49,245 bases of DNA from DASZXJ01 sp035545895 (lineage in GTDB: Bacteria > Planctomycetota > Phycisphaerae > Tepidisphaerales > Tepidisphaeraceae), in the NCBI GenBank assembly GCA_035545895.1, contig DASZXJ010000006.1:1-49245 (forward strand), in the 5' to 3' direction. Position numbers and translations under genes: made by a program. A model generated the notes under the pieces. It worked only from the letters and a program-made list of their open reading frames with translations, had not been told where the DNA came from and made no database searches. Shown here in pieces: positions 41,274 to 48,949 of the stretch (position 1 is its first letter; every line of letters begins with the position of its first letter).

Positions 41274-41580
41274 TTTTCCCGGTCAGCCTTAATTGGGGGG
41301 ATCAGCCGCGCGTTTTGGAACGTGAGGTTCACCGTTGCGCGATACGAGTCGCCGCTCACGACGCCATACGTGACAGCAAGCGAGGGAAGCCCACTCGTAG
41401 AAAAGTGACGTGGCCAAAACACGCATAAGCCGCGTCCGACAAACTGCAGGACTACTTCGATGGTCGTCGATACTGCGTCGCATAACGGACCAACGTTGAA
41501 TGGCCGGCCCCGCGCCGACCGAATTCTATTATACCAGAACGCCTGACGCGAGGCCGGTCCATTGCAATTTTGGGTTATCC

Positions 41581-42095
41581 AGGCCGCGCGACCGCACTCT
41601 GGACAACGATCCGGTGAGGCACGCAGATCATAACCGCATGACGGGCAGCACCCTTGGGAGATTCGCCGACGACCAGTCGCTCCGATTACCCATCGCAGAC
41701 CAACCCAACCCGGTAGCAACGCCAAGACTACCAACGGCCACAGCAGAGAAACATGGAACGCCGTGTGATATCCGTAAGTGCCGGAGATGGACGTCGAAAG
41801 GTCAGCTCCGAGGCCGATGTCGTTCCAACGTCCATATCCGATTCCGGCGATTCGCCATGACCGACCTCCGCCATCGAGCCCGCATGCGCCTGCTGGGGCA
41901 AGTCGTGAACGTTGGAGTCCGTGATGAACTGTGCATAGCCGTACGACGTTAGCAGCCGATAGCGCGTCCCCGTCACACTATCGCCCAGCCGATCTCCGGC
42001 CATGGCTGCCATCGCTGACGTACGAAAAGGACGAGTACTGCGACGCACAGCAGCAGCGACGAGCCGGCGACGATTTTCGCGGATCTGCGCGTCAT
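41581..42095 (-). pseudogene. Frameshifted planctomycete zinc-ribbon membrane gene
   Basis: Three minus-strand frames together make one familiar planctomycete protein. A start with one membrane helix (MTRRSAKIVAGSSLLLCVAV, from 42095) runs to a stop near 41974. The middle (TGTRYRLLTSYGYAQFITD) continues in a second frame. The end is in a third frame: GYHTAFHVSLLWPLVVLALL, a second helix, then CCPSCGYDLRAS and DRCPECGR, the four-Cys ribbon typical of these proteins. At least two frameshifts separate the parts, so it appears inactivated. The function of intact members is unknown. Confidence 0.65.
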
Positions 42096-42275
42096 TGGGC
42101 GACAGTCTTCCGTTGCATAAAGTAAAGCCGTTGAGCGGCGGCGCAGGCGCGACGCTCGACCGCAAGTGAAGTATATCTCGACTCATCGAGATCGGCTCCA
42201 AAGAACCCATGCAAGCCGAGTGCTCCTCTCAAGGCTCGGTGTGGTTCGTGGTCACCAGTAAACTGGCGTCACATT

Positions 42276-42299
42276 TAGCCCCGGGCATGCCCGGGGCTA
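42276..42299. repeat. Perfect 24-bp palindrome
   Basis: Arms TAGCCCCGGGCA and its exact complement meet without a loop. Similar GCCCCGGGCATGCCCGGGGC elements occur dispersed in planctomycete genomes, as far as I recall. It could be a terminator-like or REP-type element. Confidence 0.75.
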
Positions 42300-42303
42300 T
42301 GTA

Positions 42304-42336
42304 ACCCAGGTGTCGCGAAATATCACATGCCTGGGT
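42304..42336. repeat. Inverted repeat ACCCAGG/CCTGGGT
   Basis: A 7-bp perfect inverted repeat with a 19-nt loop, five bases after the 24-bp palindrome. Confidence 0.45.
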
Positions 42337-42364
42337 GAAATGCAGAACGAACCCATCTTGATCC

Positions 42365-42415
42365 TTCTGACTTCCAAGTCTTGACAGGGCCAAGGGGTTA
42401 AACTGGAAGTCAGAA
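42365..42415. repeat. 12-bp inverted repeat TTCTGACTTCCA
   Basis: TTCTGACTTCCA (42365-42376) and TGGAAGTCAGAA (42404-42415) are perfectly complementary with a 27-nt loop. It ends just before the putative promoter of the GTPase gene, so it may be an operator or the end of a small mobile element. Confidence 0.65.
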
Positions 42416-42422
42416 CGCAGTT

Positions 42423-42452
42423 TTGTGACTTGACCGTAATGACGGTTACAAT
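42423..42452 (+). promoter_or_regulatory. Putative promoter of the membrane GTPase gene
   Basis: TTGTGA (-35) and TACAAT (-10) with an 18-nt spacer, 20 bases before ATG 42473. This is the most complete sigma70-like pair seen in the window. Confidence 0.5.
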
Positions 42453-42472
42453 TGAATCCACGAGAAATCGGG

Positions 42473-44203
42473 ATGGCTGCAATTCAATTTATGAACAGCG
42501 AACTTCAACAACTCGTCGAGCAAACCATCGAACTGACCGGAGCGGCCCGTCCGACGATGCTCGGGGCGGATGCGCCGACGCTGGCGCAGGACGATGGGCC
42601 AATCTACCTGGTTGGTTTGATTGGCGGCAAGGATGTGGGCAAAAGCAGCCTGGTCAATGCAATCGTCGGGCAGACGATCACTCCGGCCACCTCGTTTGGG
42701 CCGGGCACGGAAACGGTTATTGCTTACGCGCACGAGTCGGCTGTTGAGAAATTGGAGGAGTTACTCACCGCGCAACTGCCCGGACGATTCAGTATCGTGT
42801 CGCACAAGGTCTTAGAATTGCGACAACAGGTGCTTTTGGATTTGCCGGACATCGACAGCAAGTATGACGATCACGTGCAGATCACTCGCGGGATGCTCAG
42901 GCACATTCTGTATCCGCTTTGGATTCAGAGCGTCGAAAAATATGCGGATTTGCGTCCGCAGGAACTTCTGGCGGCGGTCGCGCAGGGCAATGACCCGGCT
43001 AATTTTCTGTTCTGCCTGAACAAGGCCGACCAGATTCAACCTGACCAGGCGGAAGCGCTGCGGCAGGATTTTGGGCGACGCCTGGCGCGGGTGACCGGTT
43101 TGAAGACCGATCCTCGCGTACATTTACTTAGCGCAGCCCGCCCACAGGAATTTGACCTGCCGGCGCTGCGGCAAATGTTGTGTCGCCAGAAGCCGCAGAC
43201 TGTTGTTCAGCAATCGCGCTCGCTGGCGATTGCCCGGCAGGAGCGTTCGCTGCTCGACTGGATCGGCAGGCAGCGGCTGGAGCAACGCGCTGAGCAACTG
43301 TCGCACTTGCAACGAGATGCGCAGGAAATCGCAGCGGCAAGGCTGGCCCCGCTGCTGCTCGATCAGGCAATCCCGCGATTGCTGGAAGACCCAGGCCAGC
43401 GAATGAGCCTGTTTGCGCCGGCGACGAGGTTGCGATTATCGCGCTGGCCGATCGTCAATGCGATCGATGCGCTGCTTTCGCCGGTGCTCCTGTTGATTCA
43501 GAAGAACCTGTCAGCTACCGGGCGCGGCTCGTGTGATCCGGATGTCTACCTTGACAAGCCCGGCGCGATGGCGAGCGCGGTGCAATCGACGTTTGCACAG
43601 ATTCAGCAGTTGCACCCGCAGGCCGGTGCGCTCTTTGACAATCGAAGATTGTGGGAAGACCTGCCCGCCGAGTCGGCGGCGGCGGATTTACGGCGACGGC
43701 TTGCGTCCGCCATTGACCGACAGCGCGATGCGATTGTCGAACAGGGCTCGGGTCGCTGGCACCTCATTTTCGCGCCATTGCGATGGCTGCTGACCATTGG
43801 CGCGGTTCTTTGGTTTCCACTGGTTCAGCCCCTGCTCGCCGCCGGTCTGACCGAAACCGGTTGGGCGCCGCCGACGCGATGGGTGCTGACGCTGGTCAAT
43901 CTGCTTGGCGTGGCGCATCTGCTGGCTTGCTCGACGTTTCTAATCATCTGGTTTGTCGGGCTGTGGATGGTCCTGCGATTCGGTGCGTACCGTCGCGTCA
44001 ATCGAATCATCGAGCAATGGAAACAAGATGGCTCGGACAACGAAAGGAGTTTGTCCGGGCAATCGATGCAATGGATTGAGCAATTGCTTGAGCCAATCGA
44101 TCAACAGAAGAAACGGATAGACCAGTTGATTGAGAGCGTGGAAAAACTTAATGCGACATCGCCCGTTGCAAGGCCGCTCGCGCCGGCGCGAATTGCGGGT
44201 TGA
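42473..44203 (+). CDS. Membrane-anchored P-loop GTPase-like protein
   Basis: A 576-residue protein with a TRAFAC-type GTPase domain (about 43-240): G1 GGKDVGKSS (51-59), G4 NKAD (183-186). The G3 region reads LDLPDIDSKYDD, without the usual DxxG glycine. A helical middle follows and two membrane helices (about 433-460 and 468-503) near the C-terminus, then a Gln/Glu-rich coiled coil. This layout recalls bacterial dynamin-like or YcjX/DUF697 GTPases, but I cannot assign a family. ATG 42473 is preferred over TTG 42452. Its 3' end overlaps the convergent TPR gene by 56 bp. Confidence 0.7.
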   Translation: MAAIQFMNSELQQLVEQTIELTGAARPTMLGADAPTLAQDDGPIYLVGLIGGKDVGKSSLVNAIVGQTITPATSFGPGTETVIAYAHESAVEKLEELLTAQLPGRFSIVSHKVLELRQQVLLDLPDIDSKYDDHVQITRGMLRHILYPLWIQSVEKYADLRPQELLAAVAQGNDPANFLFCLNKADQIQPDQAEALRQDFGRRLARVTGLKTDPRVHLLSAARPQEFDLPALRQMLCRQKPQTVVQQSRSLAIARQERSLLDWIGRQRLEQRAEQLSHLQRDAQEIAAARLAPLLLDQAIPRLLEDPGQRMSLFAPATRLRLSRWPIVNAIDALLSPVLLLIQKNLSATGRGSCDPDVYLDKPGAMASAVQSTFAQIQQLHPQAGALFDNRRLWEDLPAESAAADLRRRLASAIDRQRDAIVEQGSGRWHLIFAPLRWLLTIGAVLWFPLVQPLLAAGLTETGWAPPTRWVLTLVNLLGVAHLLACSTFLIIWFVGLWMVLRFGAYRRVNRIIEQWKQDGSDNERSLSGQSMQWIEQLLEPIDQQKKRIDQLIESVEKLNATSPVARPLAPARIAG

Positions 44204-46067
44204 TTTGAAGGGCCTGTTGAAATGATTGAACTGCTTCAGAATTGCGACCGGCAAGCAATTGTGTCACACCGAGGTTGTACCAGGCTTCAAGGTAGTTGGG
44301 CCGAATACGGACCGCTTCAAGCAGGTTGGCGGCGGCTTCGGGATATTGCTTGAGTGTCATCAGGCAATGCGCCAGGTCGTAACGGGCGTCGGCATTGTTG
44401 GGCATTCCCGCGACAGCGGTGCGATAGAGATCGACGGCTTCGCCCGGTCGGCCGGTGTTTTCAAGAACCTGCGCCAGTTGATACGAGCCTTCGGGATATT
44501 TTGGCGAGAATTCAAGTGCCTTGCGGTAGTTTTCAATCGCCAGATCAGTTTTCCCGAGGAATTTGTAAACCTGGCCGATCCCGTAATAGGCAGGCGCAAA
44601 GTTGGGGTTGACCTTGAGTGCTTCTCGGAAGTGAAACAAAGCCTGTTCATATTGCCCGCGACGGGCGAGCATCATGCCCACGTTGGTGTGCGTGTCGTGA
44701 ATATTGGGAGCCAGCAGAAGTGCCTTGTCGAATAGTTTTTCGGCTTCGTCGAATTGACTGGGGTCGTCGCCCGAACGTTCGGCACGTTCGCGAAGAACCA
44801 GCGCGAGATTGGTATTGACCATCCATGATTCGGGATTCTTCGCCAGCGTATCTCGCCAGAGGATTTCGGGATCAGCATAGACTGGGGTTCGCAGTGCAGT
44901 GAGAATCGCCAGTGGAATGACGACAAGTTGACCGTATCGGCCCGCGTGTTTGCAAAACCCCGCAGCCGCCAGCACGATCAGCGCGATGCTTGCGTGATAT
45001 TGAAAGTGGTCCGCGACAAAGCTGAAACGCATGGGGTAAACATTCAGGAACCCCAGGACCGGAAAGAGCGTACCTACAAAGATGAGGGCGGCCGCGGCGG
45101 GAGCGCGGCCGATATGATTTCTCGCCATGACAAGAATCGCAAGCGTCGCCAGCAACATGGCTGGGAATATCCACTGCCATTTCGGATCGAGTTCCCATCG
45201 CGGATAGATAAACGAAAGCGGCCAGGGAACAAGCAGCTTGGCGGCATAAAAGAACGGCACTCGGCCGGCGATCAGGAGTCGTTCGTACCAGAGGAATTTC
45301 AACTCGGCAATCCGCTCACTATCGGCCCCGACATGATGCAGTTCGAGGTATGCCGTGATCAAACCCATCGCAATTCCAAGCACGAAAAATGGGATCAGCG
45401 GCTGAACGTCCTTCCATTTAACCTTGCCGTTTTTCCACCAGAGAATGACCAGAATCGCAGCCGGCAAACTCGCGGTGACACTTTTGCTGAGCAGCGCAGC
45501 GATGAAAAGGATCAGCGAAATCGAATAATTGCGAAGCCACTTCTCATCTCTCGCATTCAAGTAGAACAGGAGGGACAACAGATAAAACAGCCCCGAAAGA
45601 ACATTCTTGCGTTCGGTGATCCACGCCACCGATTCCACGTGCACCGGATGAAGCGCAAAGATCGCGGCCGCAAGCCAACCGCCGGGGATTTCGAGACTTT
45701 TGAGGATTCGCCACAGGATGAGGGCAGAAGCACAATGCACCAATACGTTATCGAGGTGATACCCAAGCGGCGACAGTTCCCACAACTGGTACTCAACCCA
45801 GAATGTCGTATGCACCATCGGATACCATTGCGGCAGCGATTGCGGACGAGTCCACATTTCGACCAGGCCATCGAAGGTGCGAAGCGTGTGATTGTTGATG
45901 ACGTAGTCGGGATCGTCCCAGATGAACTTTCCGCGAATGGCGGGCATGTACACCGCGATGGTCGCCAGAACGATGAAGGCGGCTCCCATGACAATTCGCC
46001 AATCGATGCCTTGACCCGACTCGCGATTGGTTCGCTTTTTGGAGGATTTGGTTTTGGTTCGTCCCAC
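44148..46067 (-). CDS. TMTC-like membrane glycosyltransferase with TPR repeats
   Basis: A 639-residue multi-pass protein. About eleven membrane helices fill residues 25-400, beginning with the signature FIWDDPDYVINNHTLR, then HPVHVESVAWITERKNVL. At least six TPRs follow (about 405-635: AYYGIGQVYKFLGKTDLAIENYRKAL, written in parts as repeated). The architecture matches TMTC/PMT-like O-mannosyltransferase proteins that are plentiful in planctomycetes; glycosyl transfer is inferred. It is last in a minus-strand group with the D..ExK and PAP2 genes. Confidence 0.85.
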   Translation of the reverse strand: MGRTKTKSSKKRTNRESGQGIDWRIVMGAAFIVLATIAVYMPAIRGKFIWDDPDYVINNHTLRTFDGLVEMWTRPQSLPQWYPMVHTTFWVEYQLWELSPLGYHLDNVLVHCASALILWRILKSLEIPGGWLAAAIFALHPVHVESVAWITERKNVLSGLFYLLSLLFYLNARDEKWLRNYSISLILFIAALLSKSVTASLPAAILVILWWKNGKVKWKDVQPLIPFFVLGIAMGLITAYLELHHVGADSERIAELKFLWYERLLIAGRVPFFYAAKLLVPWPLSFIYPRWELDPKWQWIFPAMLLATLAILVMARNHIGRAPAAAALIFVGTLFPVLGFLNVYPMRFSFVADHFQYHASIALIVLAAAGFCKHAGRYGQLVVIPLAILTALRTPVYADPEILWRDTLAKNPESWMVNTNLALVLRERAERSGDDPSQFDEAEKLFDKALLLAPNIHDTHTNVGMMLARRGQYEQALFHFREALKVNPNFAPAYYGIGQVYKFLGKTDLAIENYRKALEFSPKYPEGSYQLAQVLENTGRPGEAVDLYRTAVAGMPNNADARYDLAHCLMTLKQYPEAAANLLEAVRIRPNYLEAWYNLGVTQLLAGRNSEAVQSFQQALQINPQFAPARAALQRAMSH

Positions 46068-46124
46068 GCGTTATCTGAGTCGCAGTATAAGGAACATTCG
46101 ACCGGAATATCACAATCAACCAGG

Positions 46125-46760
46125 TCACCTCTGAATCGTCGGCCACAGCGCGACGGTGCAGACTTTATGTCCGATTCGGTCGAGAATCGGGATGCTTCGC
46201 ACTTTTCTGAAACCTGCCAGCACTTCCTTCTGAGCCAGGACTGTTTCAAACAGCTCCAGATCTTTTTCAAGGATGGATTGCGACTCGTTGAAAACGATGA
46301 GGAGCAAGCCAGCATCCCTGATCAGCGGTTCGGCTTCCATCTTGGAAAGATCGCTGACGATTCGCGTTCGCCACTGCGGCCCATATCCCGTGTGAGCAAT
46401 GCCGCCTTCACGAAATTGGTAAGCGACTTTCATTTCCAGCCACAGCGCCCCGTCGGGGCCGACCGAATTTGGCGAATCGAACAGCGTCGGCGGCGAACGA
46501 TCCAGCCGAAGCGGTTTGCCAAGCGGAGTCAGCACCAGGTCGCATCGCTGGCGATGAGTCAGCTTCTTCCCAACACTCGAAGGATAGTGCACCTCCCTTG
46601 CCACCGAGTAGTGCCCAGCAAGTCCATCCGCCAGCAGGGAATGGATCGCCAGTTCGTCCTTGGCATCCAGCCCATAGACGGCCTGCTCCAGGCGCAGGTT
46701 GGATTCGGCGTGCTCGATCACGCCGGCAATATATTCTACAACAGTGGACAAATTCCACAT
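46125..46760 (-). CDS. Hypothetical protein with possible PD-(D/E)xK nuclease motif
   Basis: A 211-residue soluble protein that I do not recognise. RCDLVLTP (D74) and LWLEMKVAYQ (E109, K111) match the spacing of D...ExK nuclease-fold enzymes, with E36 or nearby as the possible helix-1 acid. The chain looks like a single compact alpha/beta domain, and a nuclease-like role is only a guess. Start 46760 lies ten bases after the PAP2 stop, so they are cotranscribed; the TPR gene follows after 57 bp. No methylase or other defence partner is near. Confidence 0.55.
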   Translation of the reverse strand: MWNLSTVVEYIAGVIEHAESNLRLEQAVYGLDAKDELAIHSLLADGLAGHYSVAREVHYPSSVGKKLTHRQRCDLVLTPLGKPLRLDRSPPTLFDSPNSVGPDGALWLEMKVAYQFREGGIAHTGYGPQWRTRIVSDLSKMEAEPLIRDAGLLLIVFNESQSILEKDLELFETVLAQKEVLAGFRKVRSIPILDRIGHKVCTVALWPTIQR

Positions 46761-46770
46761 GGCCAAAACA

Positions 46771-47331
46771 TCAGACGCCAAAACCGCGCAACACGGCAAA
46801 CGCCACCCCATATCCTAGTGCGATTCCCCCCAGCACGTCGCTTGGCCAATGAGCATCGAGCACATATCGAAGTCCAGCCGTCGCCAGTGCCAATGTCCAA
46901 AAAGATTCCGATGCCTGGGGATAAACATGGATCAGCGCCACGGTCAGCGCCACAGCACAAGCGCTATGACTGGATGGGAAGCTCTCACGGGAGTTGTCGT
47001 GTCGCCAGGTCGGACCGAGAAACTTGCCGGCCTGCTCGCGATTCGGTCGAGCGCGTCCAACAATGCGTTTTACCGCAAAGGCGGATATCGAGGAAGCGCA
47101 CACAGCGACGATCAAAGGGAATATGTATTGTCGATGGGCGGGGTCGAATTGCCAGATCAACATCGCCGCCACGCCCGTGCAGACCGCCTGCCCGTATTGG
47201 GCGAGATATTGGGTTTCTCGTTTGATGTCCCCTTTGAAAGTAAGGCGTAAAGTGGTCGGCACGCCCAGCCGCTCAAGAATCAGCAGAACCACGCAAGCGA
47301 TAATAAGACCGATAAAGAGGCCGAGATTCAT
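46771..47331 (-). CDS. PAP2-family membrane phosphatase
   Basis: A 186-residue PAP2 lipid phosphatase with about five membrane helices. The three signature motifs are visible: KRIVGRARPN (88-97), SFPSSHSA (117-124) and RYVLDAHWPSDVLGG (155-169). Members dephosphorylate lipid or prenyl phosphates such as undecaprenyl pyrophosphate. MNLGLFIGLI at 47331 gives a clean first helix; the upstream frame (from 47490) has no support. It is divergent from the GT83 gene. Confidence 0.88.
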   Translation of the reverse strand: MNLGLFIGLIIACVVLLILERLGVPTTLRLTFKGDIKRETQYLAQYGQAVCTGVAAMLIWQFDPAHRQYIFPLIVAVCASSISAFAVKRIVGRARPNREQAGKFLGPTWRHDNSRESFPSSHSACAVALTVALIHVYPQASESFWTLALATAGLRYVLDAHWPSDVLGGIALGYGVAFAVLRGFGV

Positions 47332-47419
47332 TTGGTCGGCTCTAGGATGCAGGTCGGCGCTCGATTGGTCAAGCGGTGCATTGGCGTGCAACAGCGAAGG
47401 CGTTAATCTGCGTGCATTC

Positions 47420-48853
47420 ATGTTCAAACGCCCTGGGCTAGTCATTGCCTCAATCATCGCCGCCTCCGTGGTCGTATACCTGATCGGCAACGGCTCGGTC
47501 AGCCTGTGGGATCGCGATGAGCCTCGTTACGCCCAGACGTCGCGTCAGATGCTTCAAAGCGGCGACTGGGTGGTGCCGCGTCTGCTCGATGAAGTTCGAA
47601 CCGCCAAACCCGTTTTGATTTATTGGTGCCAAGCCTCGGCCATGAGCATCTTCGGCGACACGGACTTTGCCGCGCGCCTGCCCAGTGTCATCGGCATGGG
47701 CTTGACGCTCGTGGTGCTCGGCATCTTTCTTTATCGCGCGGTCGATCCCGACCGTGCCGTGTTGACCGTGCCGATCATGGCGACCGCGGGTTTGAGCATT
47801 GCAGCCGCCAAGATGTGCCTGACCGATGCGGTTCTCCTGTTCTTCGTCACGATCGCACAATTGTGCTTGTCCTATCTCTATTGCAATAAGAGTATTTCCA
47901 ATAAATTTACGTGGCTTACCGCCATTCTCATGTGGACGGCCATTGGCTTTGCCGGGCTCACCAAGGGTCCAGTCGTTCTTGGCGTGCAGGCGATGACGAT
48001 GCTTGTCCTGCTGATCCTCGACTGGAAAACTGTCCGTTTTCGTTGGTGGATATCCACAAAGCCGCTGCTTGGGATTATCATTATCGCCATCATCTGCGCG
48101 CCGTGGTTGATTTTGGTGCACCAGCGCGAGCCGGATTTTCTGGCGACCATCATCGGCCACGACGTCGTGACCCGGATGACCACCGGCCTGGAAGGTCATA
48201 AGGGTCCACCGGGGTATTATCTGCTGACGATCTGGGGCACTTATTTCCCCTGGAGCCTGTTTCTCCCCATTGCCATGATTCATGCGTGGCGAAATCGGCA
48301 GGATGCTCGCGTTCGATTCGCCTTGGCAGCCGTGATCGGGCCCTGGGTCATGTTCGAAATTGTGCAGACCAAGTTGCCTCATTACCTGCTTCCCGTTTTT
48401 CCAGCGTTGGCGTTTTTGACGGCTGACCTGTTCGTCAGCAAGAAAACGCCAGCCAAACTTTCGATCGGAATTGGGCTCGCCATGCTCATCGTCGTCGCCA
48501 TCACCTATGGACTTGTTTTGCCTCGCATTTCTGATCTGAGAATCTCTCCTCGTATTGCCCAAGTGCTGATCGATCACCAGGCCATCCATCCCGGCGATGC
48601 GATCATGATCGATTACAAGGAAACGAGCCTTGCTTTTTATCAAGGCGGGACGATCAGACCCCAGCGCGAGAACAAATTCCTCGAGACCACTTCCCCCGAC
48701 CTTTGGCCGGCCTGGATTGTTCTGACCGGCGATATCTGGAGCACCACGCCCGCCGAGATCAAGGACCGGCTCGACGTCATCGCCACCGTCCATGGCCTGA
48801 ATTACGCCGACTCCATGAGGACCATCGATGTACTCGTCCTCCACAAACGGTAA
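47420..48853 (+). CDS. GT83-type (ArnT-like) membrane glycosyltransferase
   Basis: A 477-residue membrane transferase with about eleven helices. After the first helix comes SLWDRDEPRYAQTSRQML (the DRDEPRYA signature of ArnT/GT83, 31-38), then LLDEVRTAKPVLIYW and LTDAVLLFF. Known members move a sugar from undecaprenyl phosphate to lipid A or other envelope glycans. ATG 47420 begins the first helix; a frame is open upstream from 46994 but is antisense to PAP2. The GT9 gene follows in the same direction after 96 bp. Confidence 0.88.
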   Translation: MFKRPGLVIASIIAASVVVYLIGNGSVSLWDRDEPRYAQTSRQMLQSGDWVVPRLLDEVRTAKPVLIYWCQASAMSIFGDTDFAARLPSVIGMGLTLVVLGIFLYRAVDPDRAVLTVPIMATAGLSIAAAKMCLTDAVLLFFVTIAQLCLSYLYCNKSISNKFTWLTAILMWTAIGFAGLTKGPVVLGVQAMTMLVLLILDWKTVRFRWWISTKPLLGIIIIAIICAPWLILVHQREPDFLATIIGHDVVTRMTTGLEGHKGPPGYYLLTIWGTYFPWSLFLPIAMIHAWRNRQDARVRFALAAVIGPWVMFEIVQTKLPHYLLPVFPALAFLTADLFVSKKTPAKLSIGIGLAMLIVVAITYGLVLPRISDLRISPRIAQVLIDHQAIHPGDAIMIDYKETSLAFYQGGTIRPQRENKFLETTSPDLWPAWIVLTGDIWSTTPAEIKDRLDVIATVHGLNYADSMRTIDVLVLHKR

Positions 48854-48883
48854 AGTTGAATGGTTCGAAATACCCATTTTTTT

Positions 48884-48920
48884 CCAGCAATCTAAAATCC
48901 AAAATCGAAAATCGAAAATT
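48884..48920. repeat. 7-nt word tract (ATCGAAA type)
   Basis: ATCTAAA ATCCAAA ATCGAAA ATCGAAA ATT, strict 7-nt spacing in the gap between the two glycosyltransferase genes. Confidence 0.6.
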
Positions 48921-48933
48921 ATCTTCTCCCGGT

Positions 48934-48939
48934 TATAAT
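48934..48939 (+). promoter_or_regulatory. -10 box close to the GT9 start
   Basis: TATAAT ends ten bases before ATG 48950, so a transcript would have a leader of only a few bases. No ribosome-binding site precedes the ATG. Confidence 0.45.
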
Positions 48940-48949
48940 CCGCCCACCA

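Larger units (their letters stand above)
41017..42472. other. Decayed region with inverted repeats
   Basis: About 1.4 kb between metG and the membrane GTPase has no intact gene. On the minus strand it holds a frameshifted zinc-ribbon gene (41581-42095) and a 39-codon ORF (41154-41273) ending LYARRPGLEALGVGLAENE that could be a coiled-coil gene end. From 42276 on are three inverted repeats. It looks like pseudogene and repeat DNA. Confidence 0.6.

Noticed and set aside
41249..41734. 161-codon minus ORF as a complete gene
   Set aside because: Only its first third (membrane helix and zinc ribbon) is meaningful; it is the tail fragment of a frameshifted gene followed by random-looking sequence.
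44928..47225. 765-codon plus-strand open frame
   Set aside because: It is antisense to the TMTC-like, D..ExK and PAP2 genes, which have clear families; its translation is charged and low in hydrophobic pattern.
47331..47490. Longer PAP2 N-terminus
   Set aside because: The extra 53 residues are not hydrophobic, would overlap the divergent GT83 start and have no ribosome-binding site.
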